Position numbers and translations under genes: made by a program. 64,000 nucleotides of DNA from Bathynomus jamesi (taxonomy: Eukaryota > Arthropoda > Malacostraca > Isopoda > Cirolanidae): the NCBI GenBank assembly GCA_023014485.1, contig JAJOZX010009062.1, positions 101,996 through 165,995 of the forward strand, written 5' to 3'. Positions 34,460 to 43,574 of this stretch are shown in pieces. How positions within the stretch are numbered: the first letter of the stretch is position 1; each line of letters starts with the position of its first letter. Below the pieces are notes generated by a model. That model did not search any database, had not been told where the DNA came from, and saw only the letters and a program-made list of their open reading frames with translations.

Positions 34460-35502
34460 CTAAACGCTATTATGACATTTCTACCCCATCCTCTTACGGC
34501 GGCGTAGATAGACTGTACAGAAGTGTTTACGGAGTAGGAAAAAAGATGTTGAAAGATTTTTGAGGGAGCAGGACGCTTATACGCTTCATAAGCCTGTGAG
34601 AAAAAGGTTTAAAACAGCCAAGACAACGGCTTCCTCGATTGATTCTATTTGGCAAGCAGATTTAGCAGACATGCAAAGATATTCTGTGTATAACGATGGT
34701 TACCGCTATATTCTATTCATAATAGACGTATTCTCTAGATATCTGTGGCTAGTTCCTCTGAAAAATAAATCACCTGAAACAGTTGCTAAAGCCACCAAAA
34801 CGCTAATGTTAAAAGAAAACAGGGTTCCTGGCTATTTTTGTACGGATATGGGGAAGGAGTTTATAGGCCGTGCTTTTCAGAATATGTTAACAGAGTTTAA
34901 TATCAGCTATTACACAACCAATTCTATACATAAGGCTTCTTTAGCTGAAAGAGTTCAGCGCACCATAAAGGAACGCATGCACCGTTATTTTACACATAAA
35001 AACACATACAGATTTCTAGACATTCTGGAATCATTGGCATCATCCTACAACCGCTCACACCATCGCACGATTGGGGCAACACCTAACGAAGTTTTAGAAA
35101 GAGGTACGCTCCCGAGAAGAGATGGATCACCACCACCACCACCACACTCTGCGCGCTTCAAAATCAATGATTATGTAAGGCTGTCGCGTTCGGGGAATAA
35201 ATTCGCAAAGGGTTTTGAGCAAGGATGGACACGCGAGATTTTTAAAGTTAGGGCTGTGAGACCTAAAGGTGAGATAATGATGTATTACATTGAAGATTTG
35301 AATGGGGAAGAAATCTCAGGAGACTTTTACCGCGAGGAATTGCAGAAAGTTGCGTTTAATTTAGAAAAAAATGTGTTTAAAATTGAGAAAATTTTAGGAA
35401 GCAAAGGTTCAGGAAGGAGAAAAATGTACCTGGTGAAATGGCGGGTACCCAGAAAGCTTCAACACCTATATAAAAGCTGATGCAATAATGAAGCTTAAAT
35501 AG
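34444..35502 (+). CDS. int: Retroviral-type integrase with chromodomain, two frameshifts
   Basis: ATG at 34,444 (MANVLTKRYYD, SYGGVDRLYRS); a break near 34,550 leads into the main frame 34,560-35,480. Counting that frame from 1, D34 (WQADLADM), D96 (CTDMGKEF) and E130 (KASLAERV) form the DD(about 34)E catalytic core. An SH3-like segment (NDYVRLSR to GWTREIFKV) and a chromodomain (VFKIEKIL to YLVKWR, about 272-296) follow. Another break near 35,440 shifts the true C-terminus to a TAG at 35,500-35,502. Integration with a 6-bp duplication agrees with the GTAAAG found at the ends. The chromodomain may steer insertion to marked chromatin. Confidence 0.93.
35467..35476 (+). promoter_or_regulatory. 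TATA-like box before the capsid gene cluster
   Basis: TATATAAAAG lies inside the integrase C-terminal codons, 35 bases before the next ATG at 35,511. It could serve the capsid genes or be a coincidence of the codons. Confidence 0.3.
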
Positions 35503-35510
35503 TATGCAAC

Positions 35511-36364
35511 ATGGCTCCTAACCATTTCTACGTCACACTCCCGTCCTCCTCGTCCTGTCTGTACACCCTAACAACACGCTAGCCAACTTTGTAACAGAAC
35601 TCCATGGGCACATTGAATTGGGTCGTGATTCGTATGAGGTGGGGATATGCGAAATTCAGCTGGACACCGTCTTTTTAAATATTGAACATAAAGAAACCGT
35701 TTTTACGATTCTTAGAGACATTGACGATGTGAAAAAGCTGGGGTAGCTATGGATGAAAACTATGCGCATCGCTCGGACTAAGATTGCACGGTATTACAGT
35801 ACAGAAGTAAGACTAGGGCCGGGTCAATATGGTTCGGCGAGGATGTTGTGAGAGGCTTAAACGTAAGTTTAAGAAACTCAAACCTTACGAATGATTTAGT
35901 ATATGAAATCGTAAACAACCCTGCACATACACTAATCCTAAAATCAAAGACTAACAGACGTCTTAAAGAAATAGAAAGTTCAAATTCTAACCAACGGCCC
36001 GATATAGCGCAGCCTTCCAAAGAGACACATTTCACGAGACACAGTATAACTTGTCCAGATTAATGTATCATTGAAGATGGAGAAATTGGCTGAAAGGTCC
36101 CCAGACATGTGCTATATTTACAGTAATATAGTGGAGCACCAGTTTGTTGGGGATACCCAGGCACGCCTGCTGCGCATTGCTCACATCCCCAACCATAGAG
36201 GAAGGAGTTTGAGTATTACATATGACAGACCCCATTATGTGAATGTCGCAACTAATTTAATAACCAATATCACAATATATATAAGAACGATTGAGGGCGA
36301 AAACTTCCCATTCGGTAACGGGAGCTTAACAGTGAAGCTACACTTTCGACGCACTGAGTTATAA
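35511..36364 (+). CDS. TLPS-type Polinton protein (probable minor capsid), frameshifted
   Basis: Starts MAPNHFYVTLPSSSS, then in a second frame PNNTLANFVTELHG and YEVGICEIQ. The C-terminal third is clean at about 36,071-36,361 (MCYIYSNIVEHQFVGD, RPHYVNVATN, LTVKLHFRR). FY(V/L)TLPS...PNNT...WEVG-type N-termini and LHFRR ends mark a conserved family placed before the capsid gene in animal Polintons. I infer a penton-like minor capsid role. At least two breaks lie in 35,570-35,850. The stop overlaps the next ATG (TAATG). Confidence 0.65.
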
Positions 36365-36750
36365 TGGATAGAAAGCCTTTCACCGTCTATCGAGGGATGC
36401 GATACCAGCGCGGTAGTGGACTTGGATCCATTTTTTCATCCATACTACGTACGGCTGTTCCTTTGCTGAAGAGGGGTGCCAGATACCTTGGAAGGAAAGC
36501 GCTACAATCAGGCCTTAACACTGCAGAAGACATATTGGCCGGGGCTAAACCTAAAGAAGCTCTAAAAAAACATTTAAAGCGTACACGGAACGAAATCATC
36601 AAAGATGCAAAGAGAAAAATGCGTGGTGGCGGGAAGAAGAAGAGGGCTCCCCGGAAGAAGAAGGGGTCACGTGGTATTAAACGTAAAAGGCTATCAAAAA
36701 AGAAATGCTGTAAGCGAATGAAACCTATGGTTGACCACTTTTTTGACTGA
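36364..36750 (+). CDS. Basic pVI/pX-like virion protein, 128 aa
   Basis: An N-terminal Gly-rich amphipathic part (SGLGSIFSSILRTAVPLLKR) is followed by a very basic C-terminus with Lys/Arg runs and a GGGKKKR patch. Adenovirus pVI and pX-type proteins and their Polinton counterparts have this form, linking capsid and DNA core or acting on membranes. Intact frame; lies directly before the major capsid gene. Confidence 0.65.
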   Translation: MDRKPFTVYRGMRYQRGSGLGSIFSSILRTAVPLLKRGARYLGRKALQSGLNTAEDILAGAKPKEALKKHLKRTRNEIIKDAKRKMRGGGKKKRAPRKKKGSRGIKRKRLSKKKCCKRMKPMVDHFFD

Positions 36751-36824
36751 TATAAGCTAAGGATATTGATCTCATGAATCATAGTTTGTTTACCACTTGT
36801 CGAGAGAGGAGTCACTATTTCGCC

Positions 36825-38051
36825 ATGGCACGCTTCATCCACCCATGTAGTTCACAATGCTGTAAATCGGAGCTGTCCTTTTTTGAGCTCCCGCCAACCC
36901 AAGTTTCTATTGAGCACAGTGACTTTATTACAATTAACCCTTTAAACACAATTAGTTCCCCGAGTGCACCTATAGAATTCGTGATACCCAGCTCAGGTCC
37001 TTACTTTTTTGATCCAAGCTGTGTGCACATGTACGCTAAGCTACGTATAGCCCATTCTGATGGAACGGTCTGCGATGACAAATATGCTGTATACCCTGAA
37101 ACAAACTTTCTGCACGCCATATTCAACCAGTGTGACGTATATTTAAATCAGACCAACATATCGGCAGGCACGGGGTACTATCATCTACGAGCCTATTTGG
37201 AAAATGTCCTCAACTTTTCCAAAGAAGCGAAGGCTACCTTTTTAAGTGCGGAGGGATATTATCAAACTAAAGATGAAAATAGTATAAAGGACAAATTTAA
37301 AAATTCTAAAAAGAAAATATACGAGTGTTTTGGACGGTTGCACACAGATTTCACTTTCCAGGAGAAGTTGCTTGTGAACGGGGTGGATATGAAAATAAAG
37401 CTCACCCGCACGAGTCCTGAGATCTGCTTAAATCTGGATGCGAATCAAGAAGAGGGTGCAAAGTCCGTTGTGGTTCACATTATGGACACATACCTCCGCG
37501 TACGGCGAGTGAAATTAAGTTCACCAAAACAACTAGAAATTGAGAAAAATTTACTAAACGCTACAGTGAAATATCCTATTAACAGAGTGCAGATCAAACT
37601 ATATACGGTTCCTGCAGGGTTGGCATCGAAGCAGATAGAAAACATTGCCCTGGGAAATCTTCCTAAAAGGATATTAATCGGCATGCAGGACCACGCTTCG
37701 GTGAATGGAAAATATAAAAAGAGTGCCTTTAAATTCGAGAATTTCGGACTTAAAAATATAACTCTATACGTTAATGGCACTGCTTTGGGTGGAACAATGG
37801 GTACGGACTATTCATCAGACGCTGTGTTACCTCTTTGTGCCAGAGCCTATAGTAATCTGACCCATATTGCAGGTGATTGTGATGAGCTTGGTAATGGGGT
37901 AACGCAGGAAGAATTCATTGATCAATTTAACCTTTACCCGTTTGACATTACACCTGACTTATCTGCTAGCGTAAATACCCATTTAACCCCACAGCAGAGC
38001 GGAACATCTCAGTGCGGCTGGAATTCGCCAAGCTATAGACGCTCCTGTTAG
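36825..38051 (+). CDS. Probable double jelly-roll major capsid protein
   Basis: ATG at 36,825 (MARFIHPCSS), preferred over the in-frame ATG at 36,774 because family members start near CSSQCCKSELSFFELPPTQ. The body shows SIEHSDFITINPL, APIEFVIPSSGPYF, ETNFLHAIFNQCDVYLNQ and a C-terminal FDITPDLSAS. I recognise it as the family often named F54H12.2-like, which occupies the major capsid slot of animal Polintons. The sequence is clean for about 400 residues. The expected C-terminal strand (APVSVLVYLES) continues in another frame to about 38,094, so a break lies near 38,020. Confidence 0.75.
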   Translation: MARFIHPCSSQCCKSELSFFELPPTQVSIEHSDFITINPLNTISSPSAPIEFVIPSSGPYFFDPSCVHMYAKLRIAHSDGTVCDDKYAVYPETNFLHAIFNQCDVYLNQTNISAGTGYYHLRAYLENVLNFSKEAKATFLSAEGYYQTKDENSIKDKFKNSKKKIYECFGRLHTDFTFQEKLLVNGVDMKIKLTRTSPEICLNLDANQEEGAKSVVVHIMDTYLRVRRVKLSSPKQLEIEKNLLNATVKYPINRVQIKLYTVPAGLASKQIENIALGNLPKRILIGMQDHASVNGKYKKSAFKFENFGLKNITLYVNGTALGGTMGTDYSSDAVLPLCARAYSNLTHIAGDCDELGNGVTQEEFIDQFNLYPFDITPDLSASVNTHLTPQQSGTSQCGWNSPSYRRSC

Positions 38052-38124
38052 TGTACTAGTATATCTCGAATCGCAAGCCCTAATAGAAGTAGATAGATTT
38101 AGAGCGTTATCACTGACTTTTAAA

Positions 38125-38607
38125 ATGGATGCTAATACACTTCAGAAAGTAATGGAGCGAGTCACACGTTCCAAATTTATCGGCGTGTTTGCGAAGAATG
38201 AAACATTGAGTTTGCCAAGTACGCGAGAATGCGGTAGTCTTATTGTGAACACAGACATCATCGGTAATGAAGGGATTCACTGGATCGCTGTCTATTTTAA
38301 AAATAGACAGCGCCTGTACTATTTTGATTCACTCGGTACTCAACCCTGGAGTGACCCTATTATTGTAAAATTTCTCGCTCAGTTACATATTCCCGAAGTT
38401 GTGTGGACCCCATTTCGCATGCAAGGATATTTTACTAATGTTTGCGGAATGTACTGTGTCTCATTTCTCATGCATATGTCAAATGATAAAGAATTTATAA
38501 ATTTTTTAAATTTATTTGACCCGTGTCACACTCGCCGAAACGATGAAATGGTATGCAGACAGATAAAAAACCGTTTTCCAATTGTACGTACTCGTTGTAT
38601 ATTATAA
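38125..38607 (+). CDS. Adenain-like cysteine protease, 160 aa
   Basis: Intact. HWIAVYF gives the catalytic His (H52), YYFDSLG the acid (D68), FRMQG the oxyanion Gln (Q100), and NVCGMYCVSFLMH the nucleophile (C107). The order His-Asp-Gln-Cys and the size fit the C5 family of capsid-maturation proteases found in adenoviruses and Polintons. It directly follows the capsid genes, which it would process. AATAAA-type signals follow near 38,665 (TTTAATAAATTT). Confidence 0.92.
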   Translation: MDANTLQKVMERVTRSKFIGVFAKNETLSLPSTRECGSLIVNTDIIGNEGIHWIAVYFKNRQRLYYFDSLGTQPWSDPIIVKFLAQLHIPEVVWTPFRMQGYFTNVCGMYCVSFLMHMSNDKEFINFLNLFDPCHTRRNDEMVCRQIKNRFPIVRTRCIL

Positions 38608-38719
38608 TGTTTTTGTTCGTATATTTGTAACGGTATATTCGTTTATTGTACTGATTTCTTTCATTTAATAAATTTATGAAAATATATTGTCTTCTTATCC
38701 CAAAAAGATCGAAAAACAC

Positions 38720-39656
38720 TTACATTATTTCGGTGTGACATTGTTGACTGATCAGTATACCCTCCCTATTCCGAGATTCTTCAAAAGATTGTATAACTCG
38801 TGTCAAATCCTCATCGGACCTTAAAGGAATAATGCTTTTAAAACATATACAGAGTATACAGACAGATCCCCATTATGTGAAGATATCTTTGGTTCGATGA
38901 ACGCCATATTTCGATTTTAGCATAATGGGGAAATAACATGATGACATTTTTGGCGAGTATCTATTTGACGAGATACTACAACTCTCCATATATATATAAA
39001 ATTCTAATTATAGACACTTACATTTCTATGGTAGTCCCTTGCGTCGGATTGTAAGGAGCGTCACTGCAAATATCTTCTACGGTTTGCGTTGAAAATAATT
39101 CGCCACGATCAATCGCATTGAAAAGACTAATTGCGGTTAATGCTGCAGTATCACGTTCTTCATACAAGTCTGGGGAGACGTACAGGTCCATGGTGGAGGA
39201 TGTGTGACACTGCTGACTGATCAGTATATCATCCATATTCCGAGGTTCTTCAAAAGATTGTATAACACGTGTCAAATCCTCATCGGACCTTAAAGGAATA
39301 ATGCTTTTAAAACATATACAGAGTATACAGACAGATCCCCATTATGTGAAGATATCTTTGGTTCGATTACCAATTTCGATTTTAGCATGATGGGGAAATA
39401 ACATTGATTGACATTTTTGACTAGTATCTATTTGACGAAATACTACAACTCTCCATATATATATAAAATCGAATTATGGACACTTACATTTCTATGGTAG
39501 TCCCTTGCGTCGGATTGTAAGGAGCTTCACTGCAAATATCTTCTACGGTTTGCGTTGAAAATAAGTCGTCACGATCAATCGCTTAAAAAGACTAAGTGCA
39601 GTTAATGCTGCAGTATCACTTTCTTCATACAAATCTGGGGAGACGTACAGGTCCAT
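38720..39656 (-). CDS. Spliced acidic accessory gene made of duplicated exons
   Basis: Exon 1 39,656-39,488 (ATG, MDLYVSPDLYEE), exon 2 39,288-39,022 (267 bp), exon 3 38,819-38,720. Each exon ends AT|GTAAGTG and each later exon starts after CCTTTAAG, and the reading frame runs through both junctions (exon lengths are multiples of three after the first). Introns are about 200 bp. Exons 2 and 3 and the introns are copies of one about 470-bp unit. The product is Asp/Glu-rich, with DEDLTRVIQSFEE twice. Exon 1 carries a one-base deletion near 39,583. AATAAA lies near 38,645 on this strand. Function unknown; all other genes of the element appear intronless. Confidence 0.6.
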
Positions 39657-39665
39657 GGTTGAGGA
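38731..39665. repeat. Tandem duplication of about 470 bp
   Basis: 38,731-39,200 and 39,201-39,665 align closely, including coding exon, donor, intron and acceptor of the acidic gene. Confidence 0.9.
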
Positions 39666-39721
39666 ATGATTATTCACTGATGCGAAAATAGCTACTGTTA
39701 CTCCCAACTGAAAATATCCCC

Positions 39722-39728
39722 TTTTATA
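39722..39728 (-). promoter_or_regulatory. TATA box of the acidic accessory gene
   Basis: CATATAAAAGGGG on the minus strand, about 70 bases before the ATG at 39,656. GC-rich CTCCGCCC and GATTGGCTG elements lie just upstream. Confidence 0.5.
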
Positions 39729-39739
39729 TGCACATTCGC

Positions 39740-40153
39740 CAAGCTCCGCCCAAAAGACCAGATGTTCGTCGTGATTGGCTGCCGATGTAGCTGGGTGGAG
39801 CTATGACGTGTACCATTCCGCTATAACGGGTACGGACGAGTAATTGCATCTTTATATTTTCACTAATAGATTTAATGCTCTTATTCTCCTTTGAAAATTA
39901 TTTGGTGATTCGTATAGAACTTTTGATATTGATTCCAAATATGGTTTCAGAAGTTTTCTATCACCCATAGTTTTCGAGAAAATAATATTTCCATTTACTC
40001 AGTTTCCCGCATCATTAGTCACTAATGTAATCGAGAGGGTATAAAGAAATATATCATAATTATATTTTAAAATAACATTCGGTTTCAACGTTAAACTGTG
40101 GGTCTAAGGTCCGCCCGAATTGTTCATTCTGACGAAGGTCAAGCTTTCCACTC
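39740..40153. other. Spacer leading into the satellite
   Basis: No gene. 40,082-40,110 is an inverted copy of the start of the satellite unit (TTAAACTGTGGGTCTAAGGT), making a hairpin with 40,156-40,183. Confidence 0.6.
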
Positions 40154-41277
40154 CACCTTAGACCTACAGTTTAACTCCGAACCATCATCAACAGCCCAGC
40201 GTCTTAACCACTAGGACACGTAGGGTACCCATTTATCTGCCAACCACTTTCTTTGTTCCACTCCACCTTAGACCTACAGTTTAACTCCGAACCATCATCA
40301 CAGCCCAGCGTCTTAACCACTAGGACACGTAGGGTACCCATTTATCTGCCAACCACTTTCTTTGTTCCACTCCACCTTAGACCTACAGTTTAACGTGGAA
40401 CCATCAACAGCCCAGCGTCTTAACCACTAGGACACGTAGGGTACCCATTTATCTGCCAACCACTTTCTTTTATTATGTGTAATGACCACCTTAGACCTAC
40501 AGTTTAACGTGAACCATCAACAGCCCAGCGTCTTAACCACTAGGACACGTAGGGTACCCATTTATCTGCCAACCACTTTCTTTTATTATGTGGAATGACC
40601 ACCTTAGACCTACAGTTTAACGTGAACCATCAACAGCCCAGCGTCTTAACCACTAGGACACGTAGGGTACCCATTTATCTGCCAACCACTTTCTTTTGTG
40701 TAATGACCACCTTAGACCTACAGTTTAACGTGGAACCATCAACAGCCCAGCGTCTTAACCACTAGGACACGTAGGGTACCCATTTATCTGCCAACCACTT
40801 TCTTTTATTATGTTAATGACCACCTTAGACCTACAGTTTAACGTGGAACCATCAACAGCCCAGCGTCTTAACCACTAGGACACGTAGGGTACCCATTTAT
40901 CTGCCAACCACTTTCTTTTATTATGTGGAATGACCACCTTAGACCTACAGTTTAACGTGGAACCATCAACAGCCCAGCGTCTTAACCACTAGGACACGTA
41001 GGGTACCCATTTATCTGCCAACCACTTTCTTTTATTATGTGGAATGACCACCTTAGACCTACAGTTTAACGTGGAACCATCAACAGCCCAGCGTCTTAAC
41101 CACTAGGACACGTAGGGTACCCATTTATCTGCCAACCACTTTCTTTTATTATGTGGAATGACCACCTTAGACCTACAGTTTAACGTGGAACCATCAACAG
41201 CCCCAGCGTCTTAACCACTAGGACACGTAGGGTACCCGTTTATCTGCCAACCACTTTCTTTTATTATGTGGAATGAT
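40154..41277. repeat. Satellite: about ten 105-118-bp units with tRNA-like A box
   Basis: Units start CCACCTTAGACCTACAGTTT and contain CGTCTTAACCACTAGGACAC, then GGGTACCCATTTATCTGCC. On the minus strand this reads GTCCTAGTGGTTAAGACGC, close to the A-box/D-arm of eukaryotic tRNAs such as tRNA-Glu. The first units keep GGTTCGGAG, close to a B box. The array therefore looks like an amplified tRNA-derived SINE head. Units are almost identical, so amplification is recent. Confidence 0.85.
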
Positions 41278-41396
41278 GAACAGCTGGGCTTTGCTGATCT
41301 CTTACATATAAAACCCATTCACTAAGAACATTGGCTTTCCTTTCTCACTAGAAACAAACTCTGCCATAAGTAGAATTTAATTGGATTCATCTACAC

Positions 41397-41442
<46 letters not shown>

Positions 41443-41746
41443 CATTATATTTCTATATGACACCATACAAATTACGCGTAAATATTTTCATTGTAGAAGT
41501 AATAACAATGACAATATTAATATCTGAAGTCAGTGGTGGTTTCTGCTCGAATAGCTTGTAGAAGGATAATCCCTCGACCCGAAAAAGGTCTCTAGGGACA
41601 CGATTCGAACTGATTTAGCTTCTGCCTTTCATCGTGTGTGTGTGTGTGTGTGCATGAGTTGTTACTCGTTTATTTTATATATATATATTGGGGGAAGATC
41701 TCTCACCCATCAGGTGTTCTTCGACCCGACCCCGTTTCATTGTAGA

Positions 41747-41784
<38 letters not shown>

Positions 41785-41879
41785 TAATAAGAATTGATGT
41801 GCAAGGTGTTTGCAGTTAAGATGTAGTTTGTGTGTAAAAAGTTATTTATTAATAAGTAGAATTTAATTGGCTTCATCTA

Positions 41880-41925
<46 letters not shown>

Positions 41926-42097
41926 CATAAGCTGTTTAAAAGACTGTATAATTATAGTAAACGAAATAAACTAGTTAACCGTAAAATTAATTATTTTCTA
42001 TTATGACGTTTTCGAAGGTAAACTATGTTATTTGTTTCTTTAAGTTCAATGAAGTTAATGTTAAATTTGCTTCTAAACTAAAATTAAATGTTATAAA

Positions 42098-42139
<42 letters not shown>

Positions 42140-42384
42140 AACATAAGAAAAGAATGTGTATATTATATATATATTATATATATATAGCATAATAATATAT
42201 ATCTAGCAATCCGATCATTGCAAAAAAAAAACTGGAAAGGTATGCAATTAATAAAGGTGTATTTAAACAGAATTTAATTGGAATAACTATCGTCATATTG
42301 TGTTGCACAATGGATGTTTAATGGGACACATGGCGCTATCTGGAACGCATTGCGCTATCTGGCAACTCAGCCAGAATAGAGGCT
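41278..42384. other. Non-coding right arm of the Polinton with (AT)n runs
   Basis: No gene. AT runs at 41,397-41,443, 41,884-41,922 and 42,102-42,136; (AAT)n at 41,750-41,782. AAGTAGAATTTAATTGG followed by TTCATCTACACTATATA occurs twice (about 41,359 and 41,850). Confidence 0.7.
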
Positions 42385-42447
42385 TATAAAAGATCGAGAA
42401 GCTGGTGAAGACTCATTCCCAGCTCGGCTCCAGCCGAGCAAGGACCT
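42385..42447 (+). promoter_or_regulatory. TATA/initiator/DPE core promoter pointing outward
   Basis: TATAAAA at 42,385-42,391, TCATTC initiator with its A at 42,415 (30 bases from the TATA box), and GGACC at +28 (42,442), matching the arthropod TATA, Inr and DPE consensus at correct spacing. The surrounding sequence resembles the TIR promoter block (CTATAAAA..., CTCGGCTCCAGCC), so it may be a third, older copy. No open frame follows. Confidence 0.55.
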
Positions 42448-42529
42448 CTGGTCCTTCTCTTTTTGGCCCTTTGGTAAACCCCTTAGTGGCCTCTTAGGTT
42501 AGGAAAACGAAAATAATATGCCTTAAAGG

Positions 42530-42780
42530 CAACTACTCTCTCTCTCTCTCTCCTTCAGGTATCTCCCTCCTTCAGGCGTCTCTCTCTCTCTCTCTCTCCT
42601 AGAGCGTCTCTCTCCCTCCTTCAGCTCTCTCTCTCTCTCCTACAGGCGTCTCTCTCCCTCCTTCAGCTCTCTCTCTCTCTCCTGCATGTGTAACTACTGC
42701 ATGTGTTCCTCCTGCATGTGTGCGTATGTGTGTGTACCTCCTGCATGTGTACCTCCTGCATGTGTACCTCTCCCCCCTTG
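42530..42780. repeat. (CT)n-rich and CTGCATGTGT repeats
   Basis: Alternating CTCTCTCT blocks with CTCCTTCAG or CTCCTACAG spacers, then five CTGCATGTG repeats, ending at the right TIR. Confidence 0.85.
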
Positions 42781-43183
42781 GCTCAACCAACTGGCTGATT
42801 CAGCCAACTGTCTGATTCTGGCTGATTAGTAGCCTATAAAACAACGCCTACTCGGCTGAAGTCTTAATGTGCACTTGGCTCCTGCCAGGTGAACACCTCT
42901 CCTCCTTTCTCTCCTCCTTTCTCTCCTCCTTTTCTCTGGCCCTTTGGGGGGAATAGCTTGGGGGAGGCCCCAAGTTGCATGCCCCTTGCAACCTAGGTTG
43001 GTGCATGACCCTTGCAACCTAGGTTGGCAACAAAGGCCAGTACTCTTTCTTTTTTCTTTTTTTTCCTTTTTTTTCCTTTTTTCTTTTGCAACCCCCTCCC
43101 CCCCTTTGCAACAACCCCCCCTTTGCAACATTACATAATAACCTGCAACATTCTTGCACTCTCCCTTTTGCGCTTATACTACT
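42780..43183. repeat. Right terminal inverted repeat
   Basis: Inverted counterpart of 25,381-25,650, lengthened by a tract (about 42,935-43,090) containing two copies of CCCTTGCAACCTAGGTTG and a T-rich stretch. It ends TATACTACT at 43,183 and is followed by GTAAAG. Confidence 0.92.
42835..42870 (+). promoter_or_regulatory. Outward-facing TATA promoter in right TIR
   Basis: TATAAAA at 42,835-42,841 and CTTAATG about 30 bases later, mirror image of the left TIR promoter, facing the flank at 43,184. Confidence 0.45.
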
Positions 43184-43574
43184 GTAAAGAAATTTGAAGT
43201 TTTCCGCAATCCTACTAATAATAACTCTTATGTGCATTTTTATTCTCACCATCATCCCTGGATAAAATCTTCTATTTTCTCTTCTATGTTTCTTAGAGAA
43301 TTGAGAGTTGTCAGTCCTGAATTTTTAGATTCATGAATATTGGTACTAAATTATGTTATCCTATTTCATTTTTAGATAAGAAAGAGTTGGATTAAATAAT
43401 AATTTTATATAGGAATGATAATGATAGAAGACAAATGGCTTTCTCATATACTTCAGTGGTAAGAAATAAAATAAAATAGAGTTTCGGGTACACTTTATTT
43501 TCATTTATTTCTATGTTCTTCTTATCTTCCACTCTTAAAATTCGTCTGAAAATTCTCATTGAAAATTCTCATTG
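43184..43574. repeat. Segmental duplication S2, right part
   Basis: Continues S2 after the Polinton. Starts with the second GTAAAG and matches S1 18,699-19,091. Confidence 0.93.

Larger units (their letters stand above)
25381..43183. mobile_element. Polinton/Maverick (adintovirus-like) element, 17,803 bp
   Basis: The ends are inverted copies starting AGTAGTATA, and a 6-bp target duplication flanks them. The paralogous S1 site at 18,699 is uninterrupted. Inside are the hallmark genes: family B DNA polymerase, FtsK/HerA-type packaging ATPase, retroviral-type integrase with chromodomain, adenain-like protease and capsid-type proteins. Left-half genes are on the minus strand and the morphogenetic block is on the plus strand, with a divergent start near 32,700-32,780. 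Most large genes have one-base breaks. Polintons replicate with protein-primed polymerase and integrate with the integrase; capsid genes suggest a virus-like phase. Confidence 0.97.

Noticed and set aside
36387..36842. Minus-strand frame of 151 codons over the pVI/pX-like gene
   Set aside because: Phe-rich shadow of the Lys-rich coding strand.
40154..41277. Regular repeat array resembling a CRISPR
   Set aside because: Units are contiguous 105-118-bp tandem copies without unique spacers, in a eukaryotic element. It is a satellite.
41530..41620. Possible tRNA gene (GATTCGAAC string)
   Set aside because: A B-box-like string is present, but no A box or cloverleaf could be drawn around it.
42599..42790. 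Minus-strand frame with repeated Thr/Arg/Gly/Glu
   Set aside because: Translation of CT-rich and CTGCATGTGT repeats.
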